From NCBI GenBank assembly GCA_964654015.1, contig CAZZHQ010000024.1, positions 1 to 30,631 of the forward strand: DNA of 30,631 nt, written 5' to 3'. The notes below the pieces were generated by a model. It had not been told where the DNA came from. It was given only the letters and a program-made list of their open reading frames with translations, and made no database searches. Both the position numbers and the translations under genes were made by a program. The DNA comes from JAUUZT01 sp964654015 (GTDB taxonomy: Bacteria > Chloroflexota > Dehalococcoidia > GIF9 > AB-539-J10). How positions within the stretch are numbered: position 1 is the stretch's first letter; every line of letters begins with the position of its first letter. Below are positions 14,723-22,940 of this stretch, piece by piece.

Positions 14723-16381
14723 TTGACTGAATATATTCTAGTAGCTGTAGCTTGGCCTTATGCCAACGGTTCATTGCATTTGGGACATATCGCTGGAGCT
14801 TATTTACCAGCAGATATATTTGCTCGCTATCATCGTCTAAAAGGCAACCATGTATTGATGGTTTCAGGTAGCGACCAGCATGGAACTCCTATCACTATAC
14901 GAGCGGAACAGGAATCAAAAACACCACAGGAAATAGCGTCAAAATATCACCAGGAATTTCTAGAGTGCTGGGAAAAATTGGGCATATCATTTGATTTGTT
15001 TACCACAACAGGGACCGATAATCATGCTGAAGTGACACAAGATATGTTTCTTACGCTGTTTAAAAATGATTATATTTATAAAGATAAGATGCTTCAGGCT
15101 TTTTGTCCAACATGTCAGCGTTTTTTAGCTGACAGATATGTTGAAGGCAAGTGCCCTTACTGCGGATTTCCAAATGCCAGGGGTGATCAATGTGATGGAT
15201 GCAGCAAACCAATAAATCCTTCAGAGTTAATAGATATTAGATGTAAGATTTGTTCAACCACACCACGATTCGAAAGCTCCGAACATTTTTTCCTTCGCCT
15301 GACTGCGTTGCAGAAACAATTAGAGGATTGGGTAACTGGTCAAAAACACTGGAGAAATGCTGTATCAAGCTCTACATGGAAATATTTAAACGAGGGATTA
15401 AAGGACAGGGCTATAACCCGTGATATTAAATGGGGGGTAAAGATTCCTCTGGATGGGTTTGAAGAAAAGCGTATTTATGTGTGGTTTGAGGCGGTTACCG
15501 GTTATTTATCAGCCAGTAAAGAATGGGCAAAGCTACATGGAAATGAAAATGCGTGGCAGAAGTATTGGCATAGTGCTGCTAAAAGCTTCTATTTTATCGG
15601 CAAGGATAATACATTTTTCCATACACTGATATGGCCAGCCATGTTAATGGGTTATGGGAACCTGAACCTCCCCTATGATGTACCAGCGAATGAATTCCTG
15701 ACTATTGAAGGTAGTAAATTGTCTACAAGTCGCAATTGGGCAGTATGGCTGCCTGATTACCTGCAGCGATACGATGCTGACCCACTGCGTTTTTATTTGA
15801 CCTCAATCATGCCAGAGAATGCAGATAGTGATTTCTCATGGGAGAAGTTCCTTCGATGTAACAACAATGAGTTGGTTGCCACATATGGAAACTTGGTTCA
15901 CCGGGCACTTACCTTTACTTATCGTAATTATAATGGAACAGTACCCTCGCCCGGTGAACTGGATGAGCCAAGTAAAAAATTGCTTCAGCTTGCTGAGAAT
16001 ACTCTAACCAATGTAAATGATGCACTCGGTCGCTGTAGCTTCAGGGAAGGACTCAGACTAAATATGTCTCTATCTCAAGAGGCAAATCGCTACCTAGATG
16101 CTCAAGCTCCATGGAAAACAATAAAATATGACACTGAAGTTGCAGCCAGGACAATGTATACTGTTTTATGTGTGACGTCAGTTTTAAGAGTAACTATGTA
16201 TCCTTTCTTACCATTCAGTTCCGAGAAACTTCATGCATTTCTTGGATTTACAGAAAGTGTAAAAGATGTGGGATGGAACATACAGTTACCAGCTATTGGC
16301 CAGAAGCTCGAACAACCTCAAGCCCTATTCAGCAAGCTGGATGAGAGTATCATAGCAGATGAAACGGCACATATTGGCTAA
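14723..16381 (+). CDS. metG: methionyl-tRNA synthetase
   Basis: 552 residues, class I synthetase, charging tRNA-Met. The TTG at 14723 follows AGGAGGT and aligns with the usual start (EYILVAVAWPYANGSLHLGH). HLGH (residues 19-22) is the HIGH motif. Eight cysteines form four CxxC pairs (128/131, 144/147, 157/160, 174/177), the double zinc-knuckle type. KLSTS (332-336) is the KMSKS motif, in the order usual for this type. After the anticodon-binding helical domain the protein ends at a length without the extra C-terminal tRNA-binding (Arc1p/EMAP) domain. It is transcribed alone and converges with ftsH. Confidence 0.97.
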   Translation: MTEYILVAVAWPYANGSLHLGHIAGAYLPADIFARYHRLKGNHVLMVSGSDQHGTPITIRAEQESKTPQEIASKYHQEFLECWEKLGISFDLFTTTGTDNHAEVTQDMFLTLFKNDYIYKDKMLQAFCPTCQRFLADRYVEGKCPYCGFPNARGDQCDGCSKPINPSELIDIRCKICSTTPRFESSEHFFLRLTALQKQLEDWVTGQKHWRNAVSSSTWKYLNEGLKDRAITRDIKWGVKIPLDGFEEKRIYVWFEAVTGYLSASKEWAKLHGNENAWQKYWHSAAKSFYFIGKDNTFFHTLIWPAMLMGYGNLNLPYDVPANEFLTIEGSKLSTSRNWAVWLPDYLQRYDADPLRFYLTSIMPENADSDFSWEKFLRCNNNELVATYGNLVHRALTFTYRNYNGTVPSPGELDEPSKKLLQLAENTLTNVNDALGRCSFREGLRLNMSLSQEANRYLDAQAPWKTIKYDTEVAARTMYTVLCVTSVLRVTMYPFLPFSSEKLHAFLGFTESVKDVGWNIQLPAIGQKLEQPQALFSKLDESIIADETAHIG

Positions 16382-16420
16382 GTGGCTGGGTTGAGAGAAA
16401 AAGTATAATAATAGCAGGAC

Positions 16421-18259
16421 TTAGCTAGTAGCTGATTGAGGGGCTGGGTTATCTAACAATTTAGATATCTCTGCCTCACTCAGGGTCTCGTGGATAATAA
16501 GCTGTTCGGCTAATTGCTTCAGCTTCTCTTTATTCTCAGTCAGGAGACGTTTGCTGATTGCATAGGCACGCTGAACGATACTTAGTATCTCTTCATCTAT
16601 CTCTCTGGCGGTCTCATCGCTGAAATCCTTTTGCTCACTAATCTCGCGTCCCAGAAAAACTAACTCTCGATGCTGACCAAATGTTCGAGGTCCCAGTTTA
16701 TCACTCATCCCAAACTCAGTAACCATTCCTCTAGCCAACTTAGTCGCTTTTGCCAGGTCATCCTGTGCCCCAGTTGTTACTTCGTTATAAGTGATTTCTT
16801 CAGCAGCCCGCCCGCCTAATAGTATTGCTATGCGATCATTTAACTGAGATTTAGGATAAAGCCGTCGGTCTTCTGTAGGTAAAAGTTGTGTCCAACCACC
16901 TGCTTCTCCACGAGCAACAATAGATATCTTATGAACATTAGCATCAGCATTGGGTAACATACTAGCAGTTAAGGCATGACCACTTTCATGATAAGCGGTG
17001 ATTTCTTTTTCTCGCTTGCTTATCACTCGACTTTTACGTTCAGGGCCAAGTGATACCCTGTCTGTAGCATCCTCCAACTCTTTTAGACTAATATCCTTGC
17101 GGTTCCTTCTGGTGGCCAGGATAGCAGCTTCATTAATAATATTAGCTAGATCTGCCCCACTAAATCCTGGCGTTTGCTTGGCAATTGTTTCTAAGTCATC
17201 TTCATTAGATAATGGTTTTCCTTTGGAATGAACCAAAAGAATAGCTTGACGACCTTTTATGTCCGGTGTATCAACAACAATTCTTCGGTCAAATCTACCC
17301 GGGCGAAGTAGTGCGGGATCCAGGATATCGGCACGGTTTGTAGCGGCCAGGACGATGATATTGGTATTGGTATCAAATCCATCCATTTCAGATAGTATCT
17401 GATTCAGTGTCTGTTCTCTTTCATCATGCCCTCCGCCAACTCCTGCACCACGTTGTCGTCCAACCGCATCAATCTCGTCGACAAATATAATACATGGAGT
17501 ATTACGTTTTGCTTGTTCAAACAGGTCTCTGACTCTGGAAGCACCGACACCAACAAACATCTCCACAAATTCACTGCCACTAATGGAGAAAAAGGGAACC
17601 TTAGCTTCGCCAGCTATAGCTTTCGCAAGTAGTGTTTTCCCGGTTCCTGGAGGTCCTACCAGTAGAATACCTCGAGGTACACGTCCTCCTAAAGCATGAA
17701 ATTTCTCAGGCGACTGGAGGAATTCTATTACTTCGTGTACTTCTTCTTTTGCTTCATCTATACCGGCAACATCTGCCAGCGTAATTGAAGACTCATTGCC
17801 GGAGCTAAGGCGTGCACGGCTTTTACCGAAACTAAATGCCTGTGATCCTGCTCCACGCGCTGAGCGAATGAAGAAATAAAACAATCCTCCAAGTAACACC
17901 ATTGGAAGGATGACCTGTAAGCCTACCATTAGCCAATTTGTGCTGCTGGGCTCCACATCAATTTTTACTCCACCTTCACCAAGAGTTAAACCTTCCAGGG
18001 TAAGATAGTTGCGAAGATCATCGGTACCACCTACAAATGCAGCCTTAAATATATCTATCTCATCCTTCTGGCCAATTAAACTGTCGCCATCTTGCTTAAT
18101 GGTGTCAATTTGGCCTTGTTTTGCCTGGGAAATAAACGTTGACAGGTCGACTTCCTCAGGTCGATCATACGGGATAAAAGTAAGGACGACCACTAATGTC
18201 ACTGCTATAAGTATCAGATAGATGAAACTATTTCGTTGTTGTTTTTTCTTTGTGCTCAT
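16421..18259 (-). CDS. ftsH: ATP-dependent zinc metalloprotease FtsH
   Basis: 612 residues. Two membrane helices (about 12-30 and 109-132) flank an outer domain. The AAA module has Walker A GPPGTGKT (202-209), Walker B IIFVDEID (Asp261-Glu262), the pore motif MFVGVGASR, and second-region RPGRFDR. The protease has HESGH (His424, Glu425, His428) with the distal Asp in TTGAQDDL. It degrades membrane and soluble proteins at the inner membrane face. A Pro/Ala tail (NPAPQSATS) ends it. Divergent from rsfS, with a TGTTATAAT extended -10 upstream. Confidence 0.97.
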   Translation of the reverse strand: MSTKKKQQRNSFIYLILIAVTLVVVLTFIPYDRPEEVDLSTFISQAKQGQIDTIKQDGDSLIGQKDEIDIFKAAFVGGTDDLRNYLTLEGLTLGEGGVKIDVEPSSTNWLMVGLQVILPMVLLGGLFYFFIRSARGAGSQAFSFGKSRARLSSGNESSITLADVAGIDEAKEEVHEVIEFLQSPEKFHALGGRVPRGILLVGPPGTGKTLLAKAIAGEAKVPFFSISGSEFVEMFVGVGASRVRDLFEQAKRNTPCIIFVDEIDAVGRQRGAGVGGGHDEREQTLNQILSEMDGFDTNTNIIVLAATNRADILDPALLRPGRFDRRIVVDTPDIKGRQAILLVHSKGKPLSNEDDLETIAKQTPGFSGADLANIINEAAILATRRNRKDISLKELEDATDRVSLGPERKSRVISKREKEITAYHESGHALTASMLPNADANVHKISIVARGEAGGWTQLLPTEDRRLYPKSQLNDRIAILLGGRAAEEITYNEVTTGAQDDLAKATKLARGMVTEFGMSDKLGPRTFGQHRELVFLGREISEQKDFSDETAREIDEEILSIVQRAYAISKRLLTENKEKLKQLAEQLIIHETLSEAEISKLLDNPAPQSATS

Positions 18260-18272
18260 AATATCTCAGTGA

Positions 18273-18281
18273 ATTATAACA
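18273..18281 (-). promoter_or_regulatory. extended -10 promoter box for ftsH
   Basis: On the minus strand TGTTATAAT (TG, one base, TATAAT) ends about 14 bp before the ftsH ATG. The -35 region is AT-rich and weak, as is usual with an extended -10. The leader would be very short. Confidence 0.4.
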
Positions 18282-18372
18282 GAGATATAATACATATAAA
18301 AAATATGGAACATGTACGTTTGCGGGTTGGTTTAGGCATTGAATATTGTATTTAAAGCAGAGTCTCCAAATT

Positions 18373-18400
18373 TTGTTGTTTCTACGCTAAGTGATACAAT
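18373..18400 (+). promoter_or_regulatory. possible rsfS promoter
   Basis: TTGTTG (18373-18378), 16 bases, TACAAT (18395-18400). Transcription would begin around 18406, just at the AGGAGGT site and after the upstream TTG start, consistent with the later CTG start chosen for rsfS. Confidence 0.4.
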
Positions 18401-18422
18401 AAAAAAAGGAGGTAGTTCTCTA

Positions 18423-18767
18423 CTGAAGGCAGAAGATATTGCTCATTTAGCTGTTGAAGCGGCTTCCGGGAAGAAAGCCCGGGATGTTGTTATGCTTAAT
18501 GTTGCAGAGTTGTGCTCCTTCACCTCATATTTCGTGCTTTGTAGTGCTGAAAGTGATCGCCAACTTGAGGCTATCTGGCAAGATATTCTTGATACCATCA
18601 AAAGTGAAGGAATTCTCCCTCAGCATAGGGAAGGTACTCCACAATCAGGCTGGATGCTTGCAGACTTCGGATCAGTTATTGTTCATGTGATGACTTTGGC
18701 AGAGTGGGATTACTACCAGCTTGACAAGCTATGGGCTGGAGCTCCCGCAGTGGTCAGAATACAATAA
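18423..18767 (+). CDS. rsfS: ribosomal silencing factor RsfS
   Basis: RsfS binds ribosomal protein L14 and blocks subunit joining when nutrients are short. The core (DVVMLNVAELCSFTSYFVLC, GWMLADFGSVIVHVMT and EWDYYQLDKLWAGAP near the end) is unmistakable. An open frame reaches a TTG at 18339, but that has no ribosome site and adds 28 residues foreign to the family. A strong AGGAGGT (18407-18413) sits nine bases before a CTG at 18423, which starts at KAEDIAHLAVEAASGKKA, the usual family start. CTG is therefore the likely initiator. Divergent from ftsH; converges with ndk 16 bp away. Confidence 0.9.
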   Translation: MKAEDIAHLAVEAASGKKARDVVMLNVAELCSFTSYFVLCSAESDRQLEAIWQDILDTIKSEGILPQHREGTPQSGWMLADFGSVIVHVMTLAEWDYYQLDKLWAGAPAVVRIQ

Positions 18768-18783
18768 ACCGGCCGTGAATAGA

Positions 18784-19227
18784 TTAAGTCCAGCTGTCAA
18801 TTTCTCTTGAATAATCAAGAAGTTCTCCACTAGAGAAGAAAAGACTTATCTCTTTAGTAGCATTCTCGGGAGAGTCCGAGCCATGTATAAGGTTATGTTC
18901 GATGCTAATAGCAAAATCCCCCCTGATGGTGCCTGAGGCGGATTCCGCTGGATTTGTTTCTCCCATTGAGCGTCGTATTATATTTACTACATTACTCCCT
19001 TGGAAAACAATGGCTATTATTGGGCTTGATGTTATAAAAGAGACCAACTTTTCAAAGAATGGCTTGCCCTTGTGAATGGCATAATGTTTTTCAGCCATGC
19101 TTTTATCCATATGAATCATTTTCATGGCTACGAGTTTGAGCCCTTTTTTTTCAAGACGGCTGACAATTTCTCCTGTCAATCCTCTTTGTATGGCATCAGG
19201 CTTAATGAGAACTAGACTTCTTTCCAT
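18784..19227 (-). CDS. ndk: nucleoside diphosphate kinase
   Basis: 147 residues. The family pattern is complete: ERSLVLIKPDAIQRGLTGEI at the N-terminus, PFFEKLVSFITSSPI, the arginine pair RRSMGETNP, and NLIHGSDSPENATKEI with catalytic His115. It transfers the gamma-phosphate between nucleoside triphosphates and diphosphates. AGAAAGGTATAAGAAA precedes the ATG. It is downstream of the thioesterase-HAD fusion gene by 31 bp on the same strand and probably cotranscribed. Confidence 0.97.
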   Translation of the reverse strand: MERSLVLIKPDAIQRGLTGEIVSRLEKKGLKLVAMKMIHMDKSMAEKHYAIHKGKPFFEKLVSFITSSPIIAIVFQGSNVVNIIRRSMGETNPAESASGTIRGDFAISIEHNLIHGSDSPENATKEISLFFSSGELLDYSREIDSWT

Positions 19228-19258
19228 TTTCTTATACCTTTCTTCGTATTCATTATTA

Positions 19259-20311
19259 TTATGATAGTTTGAACATTAATTTAATTAAATCTATTTCTTC
19301 CAGGGAATTAACGACCCTATCAGCTGCTTTAAGTTCTTGCATAATGTGAGTAGTGGCTACTGCAAGGCATTTCATTCCAGCTCTCTTTGCGCATTGAATT
19401 CCAAATGGTGAGTCCTCGATTACGACACAGTTTTCTGGTTTTACTTCCAGCCTATCGGCAGCAAAAAGAAATGCTTTTATACTTGGTTTGCTTTCAGTCA
19501 CATCTCGGTTAGAAATAATGGTATCAAATATCCCCTCCAGTTTTAATTCGCTGCAGATAAGTTCTATACTTTCCTTTGATGCTGAGCTAACTAATGCAAC
19601 CTTGGAATTAGATTCTTTGACTACTTTAAGTAGATTTATTGCACCGGGAAATGCCCTAACATTCCCCTTCAATTTCTTGTAGTATAGTCTTTCTTTTTCC
19701 TGTAATAAATCATTGATAAATTCCTTAGACAGGTTTTCTCCCAGTATACTATGAATTATGGAGACGGGGCATGTATTGAAGAGCTTGGTAAATTCATCTT
19801 CGGTGAATTTTATACCTCTGCTGCTTAAGATTTCTTGCCAAGCTCTAAAATGAATCCCTGCCGAATCAGCGATAACTCTATCCATGTTACATAGTACTGC
19901 TTTATTTGTATGTCCCTTTATGTAGAAAAGAGACTTAATTTCAGCAATAACAGTATTATCTTTAAGGCAAAGTATCCCCTCGGCTTCAATTAATCTTTTG
20001 GTAGCATTAGTAACTTGAGCAGAAATTTGAATTGGAATCTCTGATGATGCCATGTTGATAAATTTTATCTGGCTTTTTACTGTTACACATGAGTCAACAC
20101 CATGACATAGAACGGCATAAGCCGTCGCTTCATCTAGAAGAGTGTACAGAATACCACCATGGGTGATATCTCTCCAACCCTGGTGATATTTACCTGGTAT
20201 AAATTCTGATTTGACCTGTTTTCCATCATATGAAAAGTTTAATTTTAAGCCTATAGGATTATCTTTACCACAAGCGAAACAAAGATTATAATCCCCCAAT
20301 CTATCATTCAT
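19259..20311 (-). CDS. hotdog thioesterase fused to HAD-like domain with Asn at the nucleophile site
   Basis: Starting from the ATG at 20311 (a TTG eight codons earlier is possible) the protein has 350 residues. The first 130 form a PaaI-type hotdog thioesterase: CFACGKDNPIGLKL, the active-site DITHGGILYTLLDEATAYAV, and a final strand IKSLFYI. Residues about 137-350 form a beta-phosphoglucomutase-like HAD domain with cap (AWQEILSSRG), VALVSSASKES (motif II), SKPSIKAFLFAADRL (motif III Lys) and VIEDSPFGIQCAKRAGM (motif IV). Motif I, normally FDMDGVIADS, reads CNMDRVIADS: the nucleophilic Asp is Asn142 and the next Gly is Arg. The thioesterase may be active; the HAD part may not be. It lies in a run with ndk and tsaB. 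Confidence 0.8.
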   Translation of the reverse strand: MNDRLGDYNLCFACGKDNPIGLKLNFSYDGKQVKSEFIPGKYHQGWRDITHGGILYTLLDEATAYAVLCHGVDSCVTVKSQIKFINMASSEIPIQISAQVTNATKRLIEAEGILCLKDNTVIAEIKSLFYIKGHTNKAVLCNMDRVIADSAGIHFRAWQEILSSRGIKFTEDEFTKLFNTCPVSIIHSILGENLSKEFINDLLQEKERLYYKKLKGNVRAFPGAINLLKVVKESNSKVALVSSASKESIELICSELKLEGIFDTIISNRDVTESKPSIKAFLFAADRLEVKPENCVVIEDSPFGIQCAKRAGMKCLAVATTHIMQELKAADRVVNSLEEIDLIKLMFKLS

Positions 20312-20364
20312 TATATCCGTTGTTAGCGTCCTCAATTTGTATTTTGTGTATATGGAAATTCTTC

Positions 20365-21102
20365 TTAGGGAAATGTACCGTTTTTAGGGTTTGTATTATG
20401 TGCTTGGCGTTGGCCAGTGGGCAGATTATTCTTTTTTCGTGATTCAGTTATGTGAGGAGGACGAAGGTATAAAGGTTGTAAGGTAGCTATATTATCTTGC
20501 TCCCCATTGATGAATCGTTTCCATCCCAGTGCGGCCAATGAAGCTGTATTGGAAATCCTGGAAATCTTGGGCATCACAGCAAGAGAGCCCAGATGCCATT
20601 CTATTATGTTTGCCATGTCGACATCGATTTCACCACAAAAAAGTGTCTGTTGCTCCACTTGCTTGCAAAGGAGTTCAAGAGTGGTAAGATAGGCTGGTTT
20701 TATGCAATGCCACGTATTGCTTTGTTGGTAAACAGCTGTAGCAATTGCATTGTGACCGGCTTGTTGGATTGGGCATACCTGCAATTTAGTATTGGCGAAG
20801 GGATAAGCCATTACATTTAGTGTGCTTATACTAATTAGAGGAATATTAAGTGAAAAAGACAGGCCTTTGGCTATACCCAATCCGACTCTTAAACTGTTGA
20901 ATCTTCCGGGGCCTATAGCTATAAGTATGGCCTGGAGCGAGTCAGCTTTCACTTGGTTCTGTTTTAGCAGTCGAACTAAATTTGGTATCAATTCTACGGT
21001 TTCATTATGACTGGACTGCCACACCATTTCGTTCAGGATTTCACCCTCTTTAGATATAGAAATACTATTGGTTTTAGAAGAAATATCGAGTGCTAATTCC
21101 AT
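20365..21102 (-). CDS. tsaB: tRNA threonylcarbamoyladenosine biosynthesis protein TsaB
   Basis: 245 residues. The N-terminus MELALDISSKTNSISISKEG and the GPGRFNSLRVGLGIAKGLSF block match TsaB, whose usual form is GPGSFTGLRIG. TsaB is an inactive homologue that holds TsaD and TsaE in the enzyme that makes the t6A base next to the anticodon of ANN-decoding tRNAs. The fragment ISTLNVMAYPFANTKLQVCP is typical. The C-terminus is short and basic (RKKNNLPTGQRQAHNTNPKN), longer than usual. It overlaps tsaE by 10 bp, so the two are coupled. No TsaD gene is visible in the window. Confidence 0.92.
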   Translation of the reverse strand: MELALDISSKTNSISISKEGEILNEMVWQSSHNETVELIPNLVRLLKQNQVKADSLQAILIAIGPGRFNSLRVGLGIAKGLSFSLNIPLISISTLNVMAYPFANTKLQVCPIQQAGHNAIATAVYQQSNTWHCIKPAYLTTLELLCKQVEQQTLFCGEIDVDMANIIEWHLGSLAVMPKISRISNTASLAALGWKRFINGEQDNIATLQPLYLRPPHITESRKKNNLPTGQRQAHNTNPKNGTFP

Positions 21103-21584
21103 GTTTGTTCTCTTTTTATGATTGGTGTGAGCTGTTGCATTAAGTCCGAATAACGTTTTCCACTGGAATTAAGACTGATATTGCGATGTGTTTCGTAGGT
21201 TGAGACATAATTTAACTCAATTAGAAGATAGTCACGAGGTAGTACGGGTAAGCCTTTTTTAGCCCATTCGATTACACAAATACCATTACCATATAGATAC
21301 TCTTCTAATCCTAAGTCATCAATTTCCTCTACGTTATTTAGACGGTAGAGATCTATATGGTATAGGGTCAGTCTCCCGTAATACTCCCTTATAAATACGT
21401 ATGAAGGGCTGAACGCATACTGTTTTATCCCAAGTCCATGAGCAATACCTTGAGTCAGACAAGTTTTGCCAGTTCCCAGTTCCCCATCCAGGAGTACAAC
21501 ATCCCCTTCTTGAACTATCTCACCTAGGCGTTTTCCAAGTAGTTGAGTTTGTTCAGGGCTGTGTGATTTCATTTGCAAGATGGA
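21093..21584 (-). CDS. tsaE: tRNA threonylcarbamoyladenosine biosynthesis ATPase TsaE
   Basis: The core is clear: SPEQTQLLGKRLGEIVQEGD at the N-terminus, the P-loop GELGTGKT, then LTQGIAHGLG, HIDLYRLN and WAKKG near the end, all typical of TsaE. It supplies the ATPase step of t6A formation with TsaB and TsaD. The open frame reaches a TTG at 21626 (AAGGA upstream), but homology starts about residue 14, at the ATG ending at 21584, which I prefer. It overlaps the ThiL-like remnant by 32 bp (74 bp with the TTG) and tsaB by 10 bp. Confidence 0.9.
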   Translation of the reverse strand, partial: SILQMKSHSPEQTQLLGKRLGEIVQEGDVVLLDGELGTGKTCLTQGIAHGLGIKQYAFSPSYVFIREYYGRLTLYHIDLYRLNNVEEIDDLGLEEYLYGNGICVIEWAKKGLPVLPRDYLLIELNYVSTYETHRNISLNSSGKRYSDLMQQLTPIIKREQTWN

Positions 21585-21834
21585 CATCTCTGAAACGATC
21601 CCAACCATCCCCTTCACATGGGACAATTCTTCCTTTATTATCTAGTAAAACTATCTGTGTTGAAAGTCCTTCTTTCAATATATCACCAATTACAGTGATG
21701 GGGCAATAGAAAAATTGTTTAAGCCTTTTAATAATATTTTTATCTGCAGCAAAGAGGAGTTCATTATCCTCCGAATATCCTGTGACGGTGACAGTTATAA
21801 CTGAATAGGGAGCGGAGCTAAGAATATTACCCAT
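21553..21834 (-). pseudogene. ThiL-like C-terminal remnant (thiamine-monophosphate kinase)
   Basis: 93 residues. Residues about 19-32, GYSEDNELLFAADK, match the GEDYELLFTA stretch of ThiL. The later YCPITVIGDIL, VLLDNKGRIV and GDGWDRFRD match the ThiL ending (PVTVIG..., VTLVDADGR, GGWDHF). Complete ThiL has about 300-330 residues and makes thiamine diphosphate; only its last quarter is here, and the N-terminal ATP-binding part is gone. An in-frame stop lies three codons upstream of the ATG, so this is not a fusion. Many bacteria have the order thiL-tsaE-tsaB, which supports the call. It may be translated as a coupled leader for tsaE. Confidence 0.6.
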
Positions 21835-21901
21835 TATTATTGCTTATCCAGCAAGATATTATATTATTTAAATGGTGCCGTTTAAATTAAAGCTCTCATC
21901 A

Positions 21902-21910
21902 TGATATAAT
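21902..21910 (+). promoter_or_regulatory. extended -10 promoter of the rpsF operon
   Basis: TGATATAAT (TG, one base, TATAAT) lies 31 bp before the rpsF ATG, with TTTAAA at 21881-21886 as a weak -35 at 18 bp. It is the most likely start for the long rpsF to ileS run. Confidence 0.55.
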
Positions 21911-21941
21911 ACGTCAAATTTGATACAGGTGTTAAAAAAAT

Positions 21942-22229
21942 ATGAGCGATTACGAAATGATGGTTATAATGAATCCGGATATCGATGAAGAGGAAAAGCC
22001 TAAAGTTATAGATAAGCTTAGCCAGTTAATCAGTGATAAAGAAGGAACTGTAGAGGAAACGAAGCAGTTGGGGAAGAAAAGGTTAGCTTATTCGATAAAT
22101 GGGTTTGTCGAAGGTGAGTACGTCCAAACACGATTTAAGCTGGAGCCCAAGTTTGTTAAAGAGCTGGACGATGATATCAAGGATTCAGCAGAAATAATTA
22201 GATCACTAATAATAAAAAAGAGTAAATAA
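21942..22229 (+). CDS. rpsF: 30S ribosomal protein S6
   Basis: 95 residues: YEMMVIMNPDIDEEE, then GTVEETKQLGKKRLAYSING, and FVEGEYVQTRFKL, the standard S6 fold (two ferredoxin-like halves). In the ribosome it sits on the 30S platform next to S18, whose gene lies in the same operon. No Shine-Dalgarno stands out ahead of the ATG (GGTGTTAAAAAAATATG), which is somewhat unusual for a ribosomal gene. Its TAA is followed directly by the ssb ATG. Confidence 0.96.
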   Translation: MSDYEMMVIMNPDIDEEEKPKVIDKLSQLISDKEGTVEETKQLGKKRLAYSINGFVEGEYVQTRFKLEPKFVKELDDDIKDSAEIIRSLIIKKSK

Positions 22230-22643
22230 ATGGCTAGCTTAAATAAAATCATCATTATTGGTAACCTTGGTAAAGATCCCGAAATGCGATATACCCCAAG
22301 TGGCAGTCCTGTTACTTCTTTTAGTGTCGCTACCAGTCACCGTTATACCAGTTCTAGTGGAGAACCAAAGGAAGAAACTGAGTGGTTCAATGTGGTTGTC
22401 TGGCAGAAACAGGCAGAGAGATGTAATCAGTATTTAGCTAAAGGGCGACAGGTTTACGTGGAGGGTCGTTTGCAAACACGGAATTGGGAGGGGAAAGATG
22501 GGCAGAGACACTTCACAGTGGAGATAGTAGCAAACCGTGTGCTTTTCTTGGGCAAATCCGGTGTAGCTTCTGCACCAGACACAGGCGAGTTTGAACCTGA
22601 GGATTTACCTTTTGACCGAAACGAAGAAGGAAGTGAAAATTGA
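22230..22643 (+). CDS. ssb: single-stranded DNA-binding protein
   Basis: 137 residues. The OB-fold has LNKIIIIGNLGKDPEMRYTP, SFSVATSHRYTS, EWFNVVVWQKQAERCNQYLA, and VYVEGRLQTRNW, all typical of SSB. After a short linker the tail is EFEPEDLPFDRNEEGSEN. The usual SSB tip (acidic residues ending in Ile-Pro-Phe at the very C-terminus) is here EDLPF but followed by nine more residues. Its last bases overlap the start of rpsR (TTGA). Confidence 0.95.
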   Translation: MASLNKIIIIGNLGKDPEMRYTPSGSPVTSFSVATSHRYTSSSGEPKEETEWFNVVVWQKQAERCNQYLAKGRQVYVEGRLQTRNWEGKDGQRHFTVEIVANRVLFLGKSGVASAPDTGEFEPEDLPFDRNEEGSEN

Positions 22644-22930
22644 TTAGCTACAAACACCCAAAGAAAACGAGGAACTACACTCCTACTCCACCTGCTTGTC
22701 CGTTCTGCGTTGAGAAAATAGTCATTGATTATAAAGATGTTGCTATATTATCTCGTTGTATTACTAACCGCGGGAAAATAGGGTCACGTCGCAAAACCAG
22801 GGCTTGTGCGAAGCACCAACGGCAATTGGCAACAGCCATAAAAAGGGCGCGATTTTTAGCTTTATTGCCTTATGCACCAAACCATATCTGGGAATCAGGT
22901 GGTGTTGGCATACGCCAACAGAGGGTTTGA
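22640..22930 (+). CDS. rpsR: 30S ribosomal protein S18
   Basis: 96 residues, TTG start overlapping the ssb stop. CPFC and the later TRACAKHQRQLATAIKRARF are the S18 core, with ITNRGKIGSRRKT. The CPFC plus another Cys may hold zinc (S18 of the C+ type). It lies beside S6 in the ribosome. A 15-residue tail (IWESGGVGIRQQRV) goes beyond the usual end. Confidence 0.95.
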   Translation: MISYKHPKKTRNYTPTPPACPFCVEKIVIDYKDVAILSRCITNRGKIGSRRKTRACAKHQRQLATAIKRARFLALLPYAPNHIWESGGVGIRQQRV

Positions 22931-22940
22931 GAGTACTACT

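Noticed and set aside
22872..22940. N-terminal extension of L34
   Set aside because: The open frame continues upstream but is in the rpsR end; L34 homologues start at the MPKRTYQP ATG.
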